DNA of 64,000 nucleotides from JANPLD01 sp031426355 (GTDB taxonomy: Bacteria; Pseudomonadota; Alphaproteobacteria; Rickettsiales; UBA8987): contig JANPLD010000068.1 of the NCBI GenBank assembly GCA_031426355.1, forward strand, positions 1 to 64,000. Reading direction: 5' to 3'. The position numbers were made by a program, and so were the translations under genes. Of this stretch, positions 25,647 through 33,931 are shown piece after piece (within the stretch, counting starts at the first letter, position 1; every line of letters begins with the position of its first letter). The notes beneath the pieces are model-generated. The model was not told the DNA's origin and ran no database searches. It saw only the letters and a list, made by a program, of their open reading frames with translations.

Positions 25647-26394
25647 TTTTTCCGAACGCCCAGAGAAGGCGAAGATAGATACTATTGTTCTGCATTATAC
25701 CGGGATGAAATCATCCAAGGAAGCGCTACGCAGAATGTGCGACCCGGCAACTGAAGTAAGCGCGCATTATTGTATCTCTGAGAAAGGTGATATATACCAG
25801 TTGGTTGAAGATGACTCAAAAGCATGGCATTCGGGTAAAAGCTTCTGGCGCGGCAGGGATAATATAAATAATTATTCCATCGGTATTGAGATCGCCAATT
25901 ATGGGCATGAATGGGGTTACAGGCCGTTTGAAGATGAACAGATAGATTCAGTGATAAATCTATGTAAAAGTCTGATAGAGGAATATGATATAAAGCCATA
26001 TAATGTTGTCGGGCATAGCGATATTGCACCTGAAAGGAAAGAAGACCCGGGCGAATTATTCCCTTGGAAATTACTTGCTGATGAGGGAATAGGACTGTGG
26101 CATGATGTTTCAGTAAATCCAGAATATAAAAGTGAATATGACCTTTCTGATAAGGAAGTTATAAATAATATCTATAAAAAACTTTCCGTTATTGGTTACA
26201 AATGTGGCTCTGTAAGTGATTTTGACCTTAACAATAGAAAATCTGTCGCGGCATTTTACCGAAGGTTCATTCCCGAAAGGATAAAATCATGCCAGAATCT
26301 GCGTAATCCTGAAATTATAAAATGGGACTTGGCATCTGACATAATAGCAGATGCAATGATACTAAAAATTAGAGAAGTTCTGAAAAAGGACTGA
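25618..26394 (+). CDS. N-acetylmuramoyl-L-alanine amidase (AmpD/AmiD type)
   Basis: A 258-residue zinc amidase of the Amidase_2 family. TIVLHYTGM holds the first zinc histidine; VSAHYCISEKGDIYQLV, KAWHSGKSFWRG and NVVGHSDIAPERKEDPG (second zinc histidine and catalytic region) follow. The C-terminal 80 residues look like a peptidoglycan-binding helical domain. No signal peptide is seen, suggesting a cytosolic recycling role, unless AmiD-like export occurs. It starts inside the DjlA-like gene. It implies that the cell makes and recycles peptidoglycan. Confidence 0.9.
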   Translation: MRIIKTPSPNFSERPEKAKIDTIVLHYTGMKSSKEALRRMCDPATEVSAHYCISEKGDIYQLVEDDSKAWHSGKSFWRGRDNINNYSIGIEIANYGHEWGYRPFEDEQIDSVINLCKSLIEEYDIKPYNVVGHSDIAPERKEDPGELFPWKLLADEGIGLWHDVSVNPEYKSEYDLSDKEVINNIYKKLSVIGYKCGSVSDFDLNNRKSVAAFYRRFIPERIKSCQNLRNPEIIKWDLASDIIADAMILKIREVLKKD

Positions 26395-26417
26395 TAATCT
26401 TACCCAAGAGAAGTAAA

Positions 26418-26449
26418 TTAACCTTTTGTTAATCTTTATGTAGTAATAT
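26418..26449 (+). promoter_or_regulatory. CtrA box plus -10 promoter for orphan gene 26485
   Basis: TTAA-CCTTTTG-TTAA at 26418-26432 is a full CtrA site. TAATAT at 26444-26449 sits 26 bp from the first T, the same spacing as in other CtrA-type promoters here. Predicted start near 26456. Confidence 0.58.
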
Positions 26450-26484
26450 TAAATTGCTAGAAAATTATCTTGCATTTATTAGTT

Positions 26485-27363
26485 ATGCCCTTTGGTTGGA
26501 AAAAATTGATTGATTTGAGCGAAGTTAAATTTGATGAAGAAAGGGCTTCCGCAATTTCGGCACTGGAAACTATTTCTCAGACGGAATATGGCACAAAATT
26601 CTTAGAAAATCTAATGACTTTATATAATGGTGATGAATCTAATAAGATTAAATTTATCTTCGAGAAAAATATAATTTTACCTACTGGTGAGTTTTCAGGT
26701 ACGTATTATAGCTCAATTGAGAATAATAAGATTTCTACTTCCTATTTAAATATAAATATCCAAGAGGAAAAATCTTATTATTACTATACTGAAGATGGCG
26801 CTTTATTAGAACCTTTGCTTGATCTTACTATCGTTCATGAACTGCAGCATGCCTATTTTGATCTACTAAGATGTCATTTTAACAATCATACACCTGAAAT
26901 TGTTAATAACCCTGTTTTTCAAGATGATTATAAGAAAATTATATTAATTGAAAAAAATCTTGGAAGAGGCGGAGAAGAATTAGAAGCTATATCTCGTGCC
27001 AATAATTATTTTTCTGAGTTAGGATTACCTACTAGACGTTCGCACAATGTTGTTGATTGGAAGCGTGAAGATTTAAATTATTTTTGTGAAGGGGATAATC
27101 CCCAATCCTATGTTTACAGAATGCCGGATAATGAATTAGAAAATCTTAAAACCTCAATAAAGCCAAATTTACAAGGCAGAAATAACTTTGATAATCTCAT
27201 TATTTCTCAAATAAAATGGCCTTTAGAACCAGCTGAAAATTATCGGCTTTTATCACAAAGATTAATGTTAAAGATTTTAGATAAAGCTGAGGAAATGAAT
27301 AGTTCTGAACCCACAGAAACCCCTTCTAATTTACCAAACTTTTCGCCTAAACGTTCTTTCTAA
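26485..27363 (+). CDS. HExxH zinc-metallopeptidase-like orphan protein (candidate effector, M91-like)
   Basis: A 292-residue protein without signal peptide. HELQH at residues 118-122 is a HExxH zinc-binding motif. GGEELEAISRANNYFSELG (from about 162) and LPTRRSH follow; this EE...N...LGxPxR layout recalls the M91 family of secreted effectors (NleD/HopH1/XopG). The C-terminus is proline/serine-rich and ends KRSF. I use ATG 26485; TTG 26470 is an alternative and neither has a clear ribosome-binding site. It is monocistronic behind a CtrA-type promoter. A second HExxH protein at 44895 has the motif at the same residue. Protease activity and secretion are inferred. Confidence 0.7.
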   Translation: MPFGWKKLIDLSEVKFDEERASAISALETISQTEYGTKFLENLMTLYNGDESNKIKFIFEKNIILPTGEFSGTYYSSIENNKISTSYLNINIQEEKSYYYYTEDGALLEPLLDLTIVHELQHAYFDLLRCHFNNHTPEIVNNPVFQDDYKKIILIEKNLGRGGEELEAISRANNYFSELGLPTRRSHNVVDWKREDLNYFCEGDNPQSYVYRMPDNELENLKTSIKPNLQGRNNFDNLIISQIKWPLEPAENYRLLSQRLMLKILDKAEEMNSSEPTETPSNLPNFSPKRSF

Positions 27364-27425
27364 TAGAACTTCACAGCAAAATATTTAGAAAAAAAATTAA
27401 TAGCAGATATTTTTGCTGTAAAAAG

Positions 27426-27476
27426 ACTGGATTGCTTCGCTAATTCAGGATAAACCTTCATTCACTCGCAATGACA
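27426..27476. repeat. Short dispersed repeat resembling Rickettsia-type ATTGC...GCAAT elements
   Basis: CTGGATTGCTTCG at the left and CTCGCAATGAC at the right frame about 50 bases. Elements with GTCATTGCGAG at one end and CGAAGCAATCC at the other are widespread in Rickettsia and some other bacterial genomes as small palindromic repeats. Only one copy is seen here, just upstream of glyQ. Directly to its left (27373-27419) lies an imperfect hairpin ACAGCAAA/TTTTGCTGT. Confidence 0.5.
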
Positions 27477-27487
27477 ATTTATAATTT

Positions 27488-28363
27488 ATGGTACCGTTTC
27501 AGGAAATAATTTTAAGGTTACAGAATTTTTGGGCAAAGCAGGGTTGCGTTATATTACAGCCTTATGATATTGAGATGGGCGCTGGAACATTTCACCCCGC
27601 GACAACACTGCGCGCGCTTGGCTCAAAACCGTGGAAAGCGGCTTACGTTCAGCCGAGCCGCCGCCCGAAAGATGGCAGGTATGGTGAGAACCCGAACCGT
27701 TTACAGCATTATTACCAGTTTCAGGTTATACTGAAACCATCACCTGATAATATTCAGGAGCTGTATCTTGAAAGTCTGGCGGAGCTTGGAGTTAATGTTA
27801 AGGAACACGATATAAGATTTGTTGAAGATGACTGGGAAAGCCCAACACTTGGTGCATGGGGCCTTGGATGGGAAGTCTGGTGTGACGGGATGGAAGTTAC
27901 GCAGTTCACATATTTCCAGCAGGTAGGCGGATTTGATTGCAGGCCTGTTGCAGGGGAAATAACTTACGGGCTGGAACGTCTGGCAATGTACATACAAGGT
28001 AAGGAAAATGTTTACGACCTTGATTTTAACGGCGGTAAAGGCAAAGGGAAAGTTACATATGGCGATGTGTTCCTTCAGAATGAAAGGGAATTTTCGGCAT
28101 TTAACCTTGAGCATGCAGATACTGAAAAACTGCTCAGGAATTTTAACGAAACTGAAAAAGAGTGCTTTGCACTTTTAGATCAGAGATTAGTGCTGCCTGC
28201 ATATGACCAATGTATAAAGGCCAGCCATTCTTTTAACCTGCTGGATGCGAGAGGGGTTATAAGCGTGAGTCAGAGGGCTTCTTATATTTCCCGGGTTCGT
28301 GATATGGCTAAGAAATGCTGCGGTGCTTATTTAGAATCACAAGGTGAGATGCCGGAAATTTAA
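27488..28363 (+). CDS. glyQ: Glycyl-tRNA synthetase alpha subunit
   Basis: A 291-residue GlyQ of the alpha2beta2 type. It opens VPFQEIILRLQNFWAKQGCVILQPYD and has GAGTFHPATTLRALG, YVQPSRRPKDGRYGENPNR and WEVWCDGMEVTQFTYFQQ, which are near-invariant. It aminoacylates tRNA-Gly with GlyS. glyS, normally directly downstream, is replaced here by a small lipoprotein gene and must lie elsewhere. Confidence 0.96.
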   Translation: MVPFQEIILRLQNFWAKQGCVILQPYDIEMGAGTFHPATTLRALGSKPWKAAYVQPSRRPKDGRYGENPNRLQHYYQFQVILKPSPDNIQELYLESLAELGVNVKEHDIRFVEDDWESPTLGAWGLGWEVWCDGMEVTQFTYFQQVGGFDCRPVAGEITYGLERLAMYIQGKENVYDLDFNGGKGKGKVTYGDVFLQNEREFSAFNLEHADTEKLLRNFNETEKECFALLDQRLVLPAYDQCIKASHSFNLLDARGVISVSQRASYISRVRDMAKKCCGAYLESQGEMPEI

Positions 28364-28379
28364 TTATGGAATATAAATC

Positions 28380-28814
28380 ATGAAAATCTTTGCATTATTA
28401 TTTCTTTTTTTACTTTCATCATGTGGAAATTACCTGACATCTGATGAAGTAATGCAGTCTTGGGCAGGAAAAAACATTGATGAAGTAATTAAGGTATGGG
28501 GAATTCCTGATGATGAGAAACATATTGCCGGAAAGAAATATTTTTACTGGGAAAGCAGAGATACGTTAACGGAAGCAGGTTCACTGGATAATTACGGCAG
28601 TATTTATAATTATGGTGGCGCCAATTTAAATTATAACCAGACGACCTTTGTGAACCCTTCGATTACAAGGGAAATGATCTGCAAAAAATATTTTGAGGTA
28701 GATAAGAATAATATTGTTATCTCATGGAATGTTAAAGGCAATGGCTGCTCACGTTATGAACATATAAATCTTGTGAACCCAAATTATTTAAATGCAAAAC
28801 AGCAGCCAAAATAA
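28380..28814 (+). CDS. Small lipoprotein of unknown function
   Basis: A 144-residue predicted lipoprotein with lipobox LSSC (Cys15). The mature part begins DEVMQSWAGKNIDEVIKVWGIPD, similar in pattern to small alphaproteobacterial lipoproteins whose N-terminus resembles a SmpA/BamE-like turn, then a tyrosine/asparagine-rich middle. I cannot name the family with confidence. It starts 16 bp after glyQ and overlaps the next gene by 23 bp. Confidence 0.75.
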   Translation: MKIFALLFLFLLSSCGNYLTSDEVMQSWAGKNIDEVIKVWGIPDDEKHIAGKKYFYWESRDTLTEAGSLDNYGSIYNYGGANLNYNQTTFVNPSITREMICKKYFEVDKNNIVISWNVKGNGCSRYEHINLVNPNYLNAKQQPK

Positions 28815-30300
28815 TTATTTCCTCAAATTATTTTTGATACTTTTTTTGATCACACTGGTCAAGATAGGCATTCTTTATATTAATAAAACTCCGCTCTGGG
28901 TTGATGAGGCGCAGTATTGGTTCTGGTCTAAATTCCCTGATACGGGATATTATTCAAAACCGCCTATGATCGCGTGGATCATAGGATTTTTTACAAAATA
29001 TTTAGGTGATGAGATATTCTGGATACGCCTTCCGGCGGCGCTTTTACATATGGCAACCGCAATATATATCTACCTGATCGGGAATAAATTATATGATGAA
29101 AAGGTCGGGTTCTATTCGGCGATATCTTATATCACGTTACCTGTAATAAGTTTTTCAAGCTTCTTTATCTCGTCTGATGTGCCGCTGATGCTTTGCTGGG
29201 CGGGCGCTTTTTATCATTTCATCACTGCGATAGAACTGAAAGATGAGAATAGGTTTTTCAGCTGGATAATATTTGCATTATGGCTGGGGCTAGGGCTAAT
29301 GAGTAAATACACAACAATATTACTTGCAGGCGGTATCGGGCTTTTTGTGCTGAATAACAGATTCGGGTTACTTTTTACTGCGAATTTCTGGTTCTCATTT
29401 ATATTAGCAGGCTTAGTGTTCTTGCCAAATATATTATGGAATTCGAAGAATGAGTTTGCCAGTTTTCACCATACACAGGAGAATCTGACCAATAGTGAAA
29501 CTTCAGTTAGTTTAATTGAAAAATTAAGTAACCTGCATTTCATGGGTTTGCTGGAATTCATAGGCGGACAGATACTTATATTAGGGCCAATATTATTCCT
29601 GTTTACTTTATTTGCTATTTTCAAAAAAGTTAAAAGTGAAACTTTGCTGATCGCAGAAGAAAGAACGACCAAAGCAATGTTACTCTATATTTCATTGCCG
29701 GTTATAATTGCGGGCATAATATTATCCATAATTTCAGAATCACAAGTTCACTGGACTGGCCCTGCATATATTTCCCTTATAATTCTGACCTGCTGGTATT
29801 TACTTAAAAAAGACGGAGAATTCTGGATAAAATTATCAATATATCTCGGGATAATATTCTCATTGGTCTTATCTTTTGGTATCGTTACCAGTGATAAAGA
29901 TTTTGTCAGGCAGATAACCAAGAATAGCCCATTTGACAGGTTATATACATGGTATAATCTTGCTGAACCTGTAAGGAAACAGGCTAATTTTTATAATGAT
30001 GCGCTGATAGCAAGTGATGAGAGAAAAATAATTGCTCCGTTAACCTACGCGCTGAGAAGTGGCAGCAAACCAAAGATAGTTTACAAATGGACGGGGAATG
30101 AAAAGATCCGGGATCATTTTGATCTTAAATACAAGTTATCGAAAGATTACCAAGGCAATGTAATATTCATAACAAGAAGTGTTGACCAAGTACATTTAAG
30201 GAAATTTTTCTACAAGGTAACAACCCTTGATGTTAAGGATAAATTTAAAATATACCTGCTGAACGGGCAGAAAAATATTACTTCAGATAATCCCTTATAA
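28792..30300 (+). CDS. ArnT/PMT-like membrane glycosyltransferase
   Basis: A 502-residue polytopic protein with roughly ten membrane segments. The first periplasmic loop has WVDEAQYWFW (residues about 37-46), where the acidic pair is catalytic in GT-C enzymes of the ArnT/PMT group, followed by YYSKPPMIAW. The last 120 residues are a soluble domain. Such enzymes move sugars from polyprenyl-phosphate donors to lipid A or other envelope acceptors; the acceptor here is unknown. Its 3' end overlaps the convergent asd by 23 bp. Confidence 0.88.
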   Translation: MQNSSQNNYFLKLFLILFLITLVKIGILYINKTPLWVDEAQYWFWSKFPDTGYYSKPPMIAWIIGFFTKYLGDEIFWIRLPAALLHMATAIYIYLIGNKLYDEKVGFYSAISYITLPVISFSSFFISSDVPLMLCWAGAFYHFITAIELKDENRFFSWIIFALWLGLGLMSKYTTILLAGGIGLFVLNNRFGLLFTANFWFSFILAGLVFLPNILWNSKNEFASFHHTQENLTNSETSVSLIEKLSNLHFMGLLEFIGGQILILGPILFLFTLFAIFKKVKSETLLIAEERTTKAMLLYISLPVIIAGIILSIISESQVHWTGPAYISLIILTCWYLLKKDGEFWIKLSIYLGIIFSLVLSFGIVTSDKDFVRQITKNSPFDRLYTWYNLAEPVRKQANFYNDALIASDERKIIAPLTYALRSGSKPKIVYKWTGNEKIRDHFDLKYKLSKDYQGNVIFITRSVDQVHLRKFFYKVTTLDVKDKFKIYLLNGQKNITSDNPL

Positions 30301-31312
30301 GAACTTCAGCAATCTGAACTGAGTTAAGAGCTGCGCCTTTCCTGATGTTATCAGAAACCACCCAGATATTAAGGGCATTAGGATTGGTAACATCTTTCCT
30401 GATACGCGAAACAAAAGTCGCGTCATGTCCAGCTGCTTCATATGGGGTTGCATAACCACCATTCGCATGTTCATCTATAACTTTTACGCCCGGCGCTTTT
30501 TCAAGTGCTTTGCGAGCCTGTTCTACTGAAACAGGTTTTTCAAATTCAATATTTACAGCTTCGCTGTGGCCTATGAATACAGGAACGCGTACGCAAGTCG
30601 CATTTACCTGAATGTTCTGGTCGCCCATGATCTTTTTGGTCTCAACGGCCATTTTCCATTCTTCTTTAGTGTAGCCTTCAAACTCACCTTCCATGAATTT
30701 ATCAATATGAGGGATCACGTTGAACGCTATACGCTTAGTGAATATCTCAGGATCTTTGATATTGCTGACGTATACACCTTTGGTCTGGTTGTACAGCTCA
30801 TCCATCGCTTCTTTACCCGCGCCTGAAACAGACTGGTAAGTCGCAACATTTATCCTTTTTATCTTTGCGATATCGTAAAGGGGTTTCAGCGCAACTACCA
30901 TCTGTATGGTAGAACAGTTAGGGTTCGCGATTATACCGGTTTTTTTATAGTCTCCGATTGCTTTCGGGTTAACCTCCGGAACAACAAGCGGGATATCATC
31001 ATCAGTCCTAAACTGGGAAGTGTTATCTATCACGACGCAGCCGGCTTTTGCAGCGCGAGGAGCGTGGATCTTCGAAACAGAAGCACCGGGAGAAAACAAG
31101 CCGATCTGAACTTGGCTGAAATCAAAATATTCTAGGTTCTCAACTTTTAAAGTATCATTTTCGCCGAAGGAAACTTCCCTTCCCGCAGAACGCGAAGAAG
31201 CAACCGCGAAAACTTTATCAACGGGGAATTTTCTTTCTGCAAGAACGTCAAGAATTTCACGACCAACATTTCCTGTTGCACCTACAACTGCGACATTATA
31301 TTTTCTGGACAT
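30278..31312 (-). CDS. asd: Aspartate-semialdehyde dehydrogenase
   Basis: A 344-residue Asd. N-terminal VAVVGATGNVGREILDVLAER binds NADP; NPNCSTIQMVVAL carries the catalytic cysteine; SVSGAGKEAMDEL and the C-terminal histidine region RVPVFIGHSEAVN complete the active site. It reduces aspartyl phosphate toward lysine, diaminopimelate, threonine and methionine. DAP supply agrees with peptidoglycan genes in the window (murA, amidase). Confidence 0.96.
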   Translation of the reverse strand: MSRKYNVAVVGATGNVGREILDVLAERKFPVDKVFAVASSRSAGREVSFGENDTLKVENLEYFDFSQVQIGLFSPGASVSKIHAPRAAKAGCVVIDNTSQFRTDDDIPLVVPEVNPKAIGDYKKTGIIANPNCSTIQMVVALKPLYDIAKIKRINVATYQSVSGAGKEAMDELYNQTKGVYVSNIKDPEIFTKRIAFNVIPHIDKFMEGEFEGYTKEEWKMAVETKKIMGDQNIQVNATCVRVPVFIGHSEAVNIEFEKPVSVEQARKALEKAPGVKVIDEHANGGYATPYEAAGHDATFVSRIRKDVTNPNALNIWVVSDNIRKGAALNSVQIAEVLIRDYLK

Positions 31313-31388
31313 ATGATACTGTTAGTTTAATTTGCGCTGTATATACAGCGAAATTCAGGAAACTCAACGATTTTTAGATATAAATAGC

Positions 31389-31682
31389 ATGGAAGCATTT
31401 GAACATTTCGGCAAGAACTGGAGTTTTATCCTTTCCGTGATCGTATCCATAGTGCCGGTATTATCTCTTATAGGGCATATTTTTACATCTGACGGCAGAA
31501 GAAGCTTCAAGGAAACCCCGACAGTCATACTCTATTTTATCATAATGGGCGCGTATGCCTATTGCTACTGGTTTGACAGGGAAATCATCAGAACATTCCT
31601 TGGTTTAAGTTCCATCTGGCAATTTGCAGTATATGTTGTGCTCTGCCTCGGCATTATTATTGAGAAGAAAATACCTCAATAA
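31389..31682 (+). CDS. Small three-helix membrane protein
   Basis: A 97-residue protein with three hydrophobic segments (about 11-31, 44-61 and 73-91). It is unrecognised. I chose ATG 31389 because the longer version from TTG 31332 adds a hydrophilic stretch with no ribosome-binding site. It is divergent from asd. An AT-rich hairpin, CTTAAAACT/AGTTTTAAG (31709-31729), lies just after it. Confidence 0.6.
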   Translation: MEAFEHFGKNWSFILSVIVSIVPVLSLIGHIFTSDGRRSFKETPTVILYFIIMGAYAYCYWFDREIIRTFLGLSSIWQFAVYVVLCLGIIIEKKIPQ

Positions 31683-31708
31683 ATTCCGCAATAATTTAAC
31701 TTATTGAA

Positions 31709-31740
31709 CTTAAAACTAAAAGTTTTAAGCAATTCTTTTT
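31709..31740 (+). terminator. Possible weak terminator / heptad-like hairpin
   Basis: CTTAAAACT at 31709-31717 pairs with AGTTTTAAG at 31721-31729 around three bases, with CAATTCTTTTT after it. The stem contains no G-C-rich core, so efficiency is doubtful. The surrounding bases show a faint 7-base period like the fold-back elements. Confidence 0.4.
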
Positions 31741-31795
31741 GCTCGGTTTTGGAGTTTCACCGCTAAACTTCTGATAAATATGTGGTTAAAACGAC

Positions 31796-31852
31796 ATACT
31801 ACATATAGTGTCACTACTTCACAACAAAGAATATAAATACCATATCTAGGGG
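31796..31852 (+). promoter_or_regulatory. Tandem NrdR-box-like sites
   Basis: The 16-mer at 31796-31811 (ATACTACATATAGTGT) matches the NrdR consensus ACACWATATATWGTGT at 14 positions. A weaker second copy at 31837-31852 (ATACCATATCTAGGGG) matches at 11 and begins 41 bp later, about four helical turns, the kind of spacing known for NrdR box pairs. They lie just upstream of the promoter at 31873. Confidence 0.6.
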
Positions 31853-31872
31853 TAGAAATATTACTTTGCTTG

Positions 31873-31901
31873 TTGACTCATGCCTAACAAATATCTAATA
31901 C
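31873..31901 (+). promoter_or_regulatory. Promoter of the ribonucleotide reductase gene
   Basis: TTGACT (31873-31878) and TAATAC (31896-31901) are separated by 17 bp. The predicted transcript starts near 31908, giving a leader of about 60 bases before ATG 31968. Confidence 0.6.
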
Positions 31902-31967
31902 TACTCTCCACCCGCTAGCGAAACTAGATTAAGTTTAAGCTAAATAACAGTGAACAGGAGAAGTGCT

Positions 31968-33800
31968 ATGGTACATATAGAAATGAATGAATCCCGCTCC
32001 GACAAATTGACAGATTTCGGTAAAGCAGTTCTTCAGGATAGGTATTTATTACCGGGTGAAGATTATCAGGTTCTTTTTGCCAGAGTTGCAGAAAAATACG
32101 GTGATGATGCTGCTCATTCTCAGCGTTTATATGATTATATGAGCAGCTTATGGTTCATGCCGGCGACCCCTATACTTAGCAATGGCGGTACTGAGCGCGG
32201 TTTACCTATATCATGTTTCCTTAATGAAACACCTGACTCACTGCAAGGTATCGTTGACCTCTGGACTGAGAATGTATGGCTTGCCGCACGCGGCGGCGGG
32301 ATCGGCAGCTACTGGGGTAATTTACGCTCTATTGGTGAAACTGTACGCGGAAATGGCAAAACTTCCGGCGTTATCCCGTTTTTAAGGGTTCAGGATTCAC
32401 TTACGCTTGCTATATCACAAGGCTCATTGAGACGTGGTAGTTCAGCAGTTTACCTGCCAATTGACCACCCTGAGATAGAAGAATTTATTGACCTTAGAAG
32501 AACTACTGGTGGCGACCCTAACAGGAAGGCTACTAATATACACCACGGTATTTCTATACCTGATGCATTCATGAACGCAGTTGCAAATGACGAGCCTTGG
32601 GAACTTAAAAGCCCTAAAGACCGCAGGGTGATAAGCGTTGTTAATGCGCGTGAGCTCTGGATCAAATTACTTATCGCAAGAATTGAGACTGGTGAGCCAT
32701 ACCTGCTCTTTATAGATAATGTGAATAAAGCTATCCCGGAACATCACAAAAAACTGGGATTGAAAGTCAAAATGTCGAACCTTTGCAGCGAGATAACACT
32801 TGCTACGGGAACTGATCATTTAGGAAAAGATAGGACGGCGGTATGCTGCCTCTCTTCCATCAACCTTGAATATTATGATGAATGGAAAGATAATCCTATC
32901 TTCGTAAAAGATCTGATGCGTTACCTTGATAACGTGCTTCAGGATTTCATTGATAACGCGCCGGATGCTATGGAACGTGCACGTTATTCTGCCTTTCGCG
33001 AAAGAAGTGTTGGGCTTGGCGTTATGGGCTTCCACTCATTCCTGCAAAGCAAAAAGATACCTATTGAATCAGTAATGGCGAAAGTTTGGAACAAAAAAAT
33101 GTTCGAACATATTAAGCGCGAGGCTGATGAGGCTTCGGTTGAGCTTGCTGAGGAACGCGGCGCTTGCCCGGACGCGGTTGATGCAGGAGTTATGGAAAGG
33201 TTCACCAATAAAATGGCGATTGCACCTACTGCTTCTATTTCAATTATATGTGGAAATTCATCTCCGGGGATCGAGCCATATGCAGCAAATAGTTTTACGC
33301 AAAAAACTTTAACCGGTTCATTTACTGTTCGTAACAAGCACGTAAAAGCCCTTCTTGCGGAAAAAGGATATGATAATGATGAAATCTGGTCTTCAATCTC
33401 AATGAATGAAGGTTCAGTGCAGCATCTTGATTTCCTGACTGAAGATGAGAAAGCGGTTTTCAAAACAGCACAGGAGATTGACCAGAGATGGCTTGTTGAA
33501 CATGCTGCTGACAGAACTAATTTCATCTGTCAGGCGCAATCAATTAACCTGTTCTTCCCAGGTGATGTGCATAAAAAATACCTGCATGAAGTTCACTGGG
33601 CTGCATGGAAAAAAGGCGTAAAAAGCTTATATTACTGCCGCTCTACTTCTATCCAACGCGCTGAGAAAACTCAGGAATTCACTGCTTCGCAGCTTGAAAT
33701 GAAACTTCAGCCTGCTACTTCCGGTGAGGCTCCGAAAAGGAAAACCACTGCTGAAATAGCACCGAAACCTAATTATGATGAATGTCTGGCTTGCCAGTAA
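31968..33800 (+). CDS. nrdA: Ribonucleoside-diphosphate reductase large subunit
   Basis: A 610-residue class I ribonucleotide reductase alpha chain of the short form found in Rickettsia, without an ATP-cone at the N-terminus. Redox cysteine lies in LPISCFL; NLCSEI holds the thiyl-radical cysteine and catalytic glutamate; C-terminal CLAC is the thioredoxin-reducible pair. It makes dNDPs from NDPs. Start is ATG 31968, with AGGAG at 31956-31960, rather than the upstream GTG 31950. nrdB is not in the window. NrdR-like boxes precede it and a strong terminator follows. Confidence 0.94.
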   Translation: MVHIEMNESRSDKLTDFGKAVLQDRYLLPGEDYQVLFARVAEKYGDDAAHSQRLYDYMSSLWFMPATPILSNGGTERGLPISCFLNETPDSLQGIVDLWTENVWLAARGGGIGSYWGNLRSIGETVRGNGKTSGVIPFLRVQDSLTLAISQGSLRRGSSAVYLPIDHPEIEEFIDLRRTTGGDPNRKATNIHHGISIPDAFMNAVANDEPWELKSPKDRRVISVVNARELWIKLLIARIETGEPYLLFIDNVNKAIPEHHKKLGLKVKMSNLCSEITLATGTDHLGKDRTAVCCLSSINLEYYDEWKDNPIFVKDLMRYLDNVLQDFIDNAPDAMERARYSAFRERSVGLGVMGFHSFLQSKKIPIESVMAKVWNKKMFEHIKREADEASVELAEERGACPDAVDAGVMERFTNKMAIAPTASISIICGNSSPGIEPYAANSFTQKTLTGSFTVRNKHVKALLAEKGYDNDEIWSSISMNEGSVQHLDFLTEDEKAVFKTAQEIDQRWLVEHAADRTNFICQAQSINLFFPGDVHKKYLHEVHWAAWKKGVKSLYYCRSTSIQRAEKTQEFTASQLEMKLQPATSGEAPKRKTTAEIAPKPNYDECLACQ

Positions 33801-33829
33801 GATTTGGTTAAGTTCTGTAATATCTATTT

Positions 33830-33860
33830 AAATCCCCGCTTTCGCGGGGATTTTTGTTTT
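33830..33860 (+). terminator. Strong rho-independent terminator after nrdA
   Basis: AAATCCCCGC (33830-33839) pairs with GCGGGGATTT (33844-33853) across a TTTC loop, followed by TTGTTTT. It is the clearest intrinsic terminator in the window. Confidence 0.92.
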
Positions 33861-33864
33861 CAGG

Positions 33865-33904
33865 TTAAAGTTTTGTTAGATTTTTTAACCCTTTGTAATA
33901 TATT
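33865..33904 (+). promoter_or_regulatory. Degenerate CtrA-type promoter for orphan gene 33932
   Basis: TTAAAGTTTTGTTAG at 33865-33879 fits TTAA-N7-TTAA with one mismatch. A TTAACC half-site lies at 33885-33890, and TATATT at 33899-33904 is at the distance expected from that half-site. It is weaker than the other CtrA boxes here, because no single full site has the standard distance to the -10. Confidence 0.42.
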
Positions 33905-33931
33905 ATTTGTAAACAATTTTATGAAAGCAGA

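Noticed and set aside
26395..26484. Possible pseudogene remains before the orphan gene
   Set aside because: No translated similarity to neighbouring genes is visible; the bases are accounted for by the CtrA box, -10 and leader.
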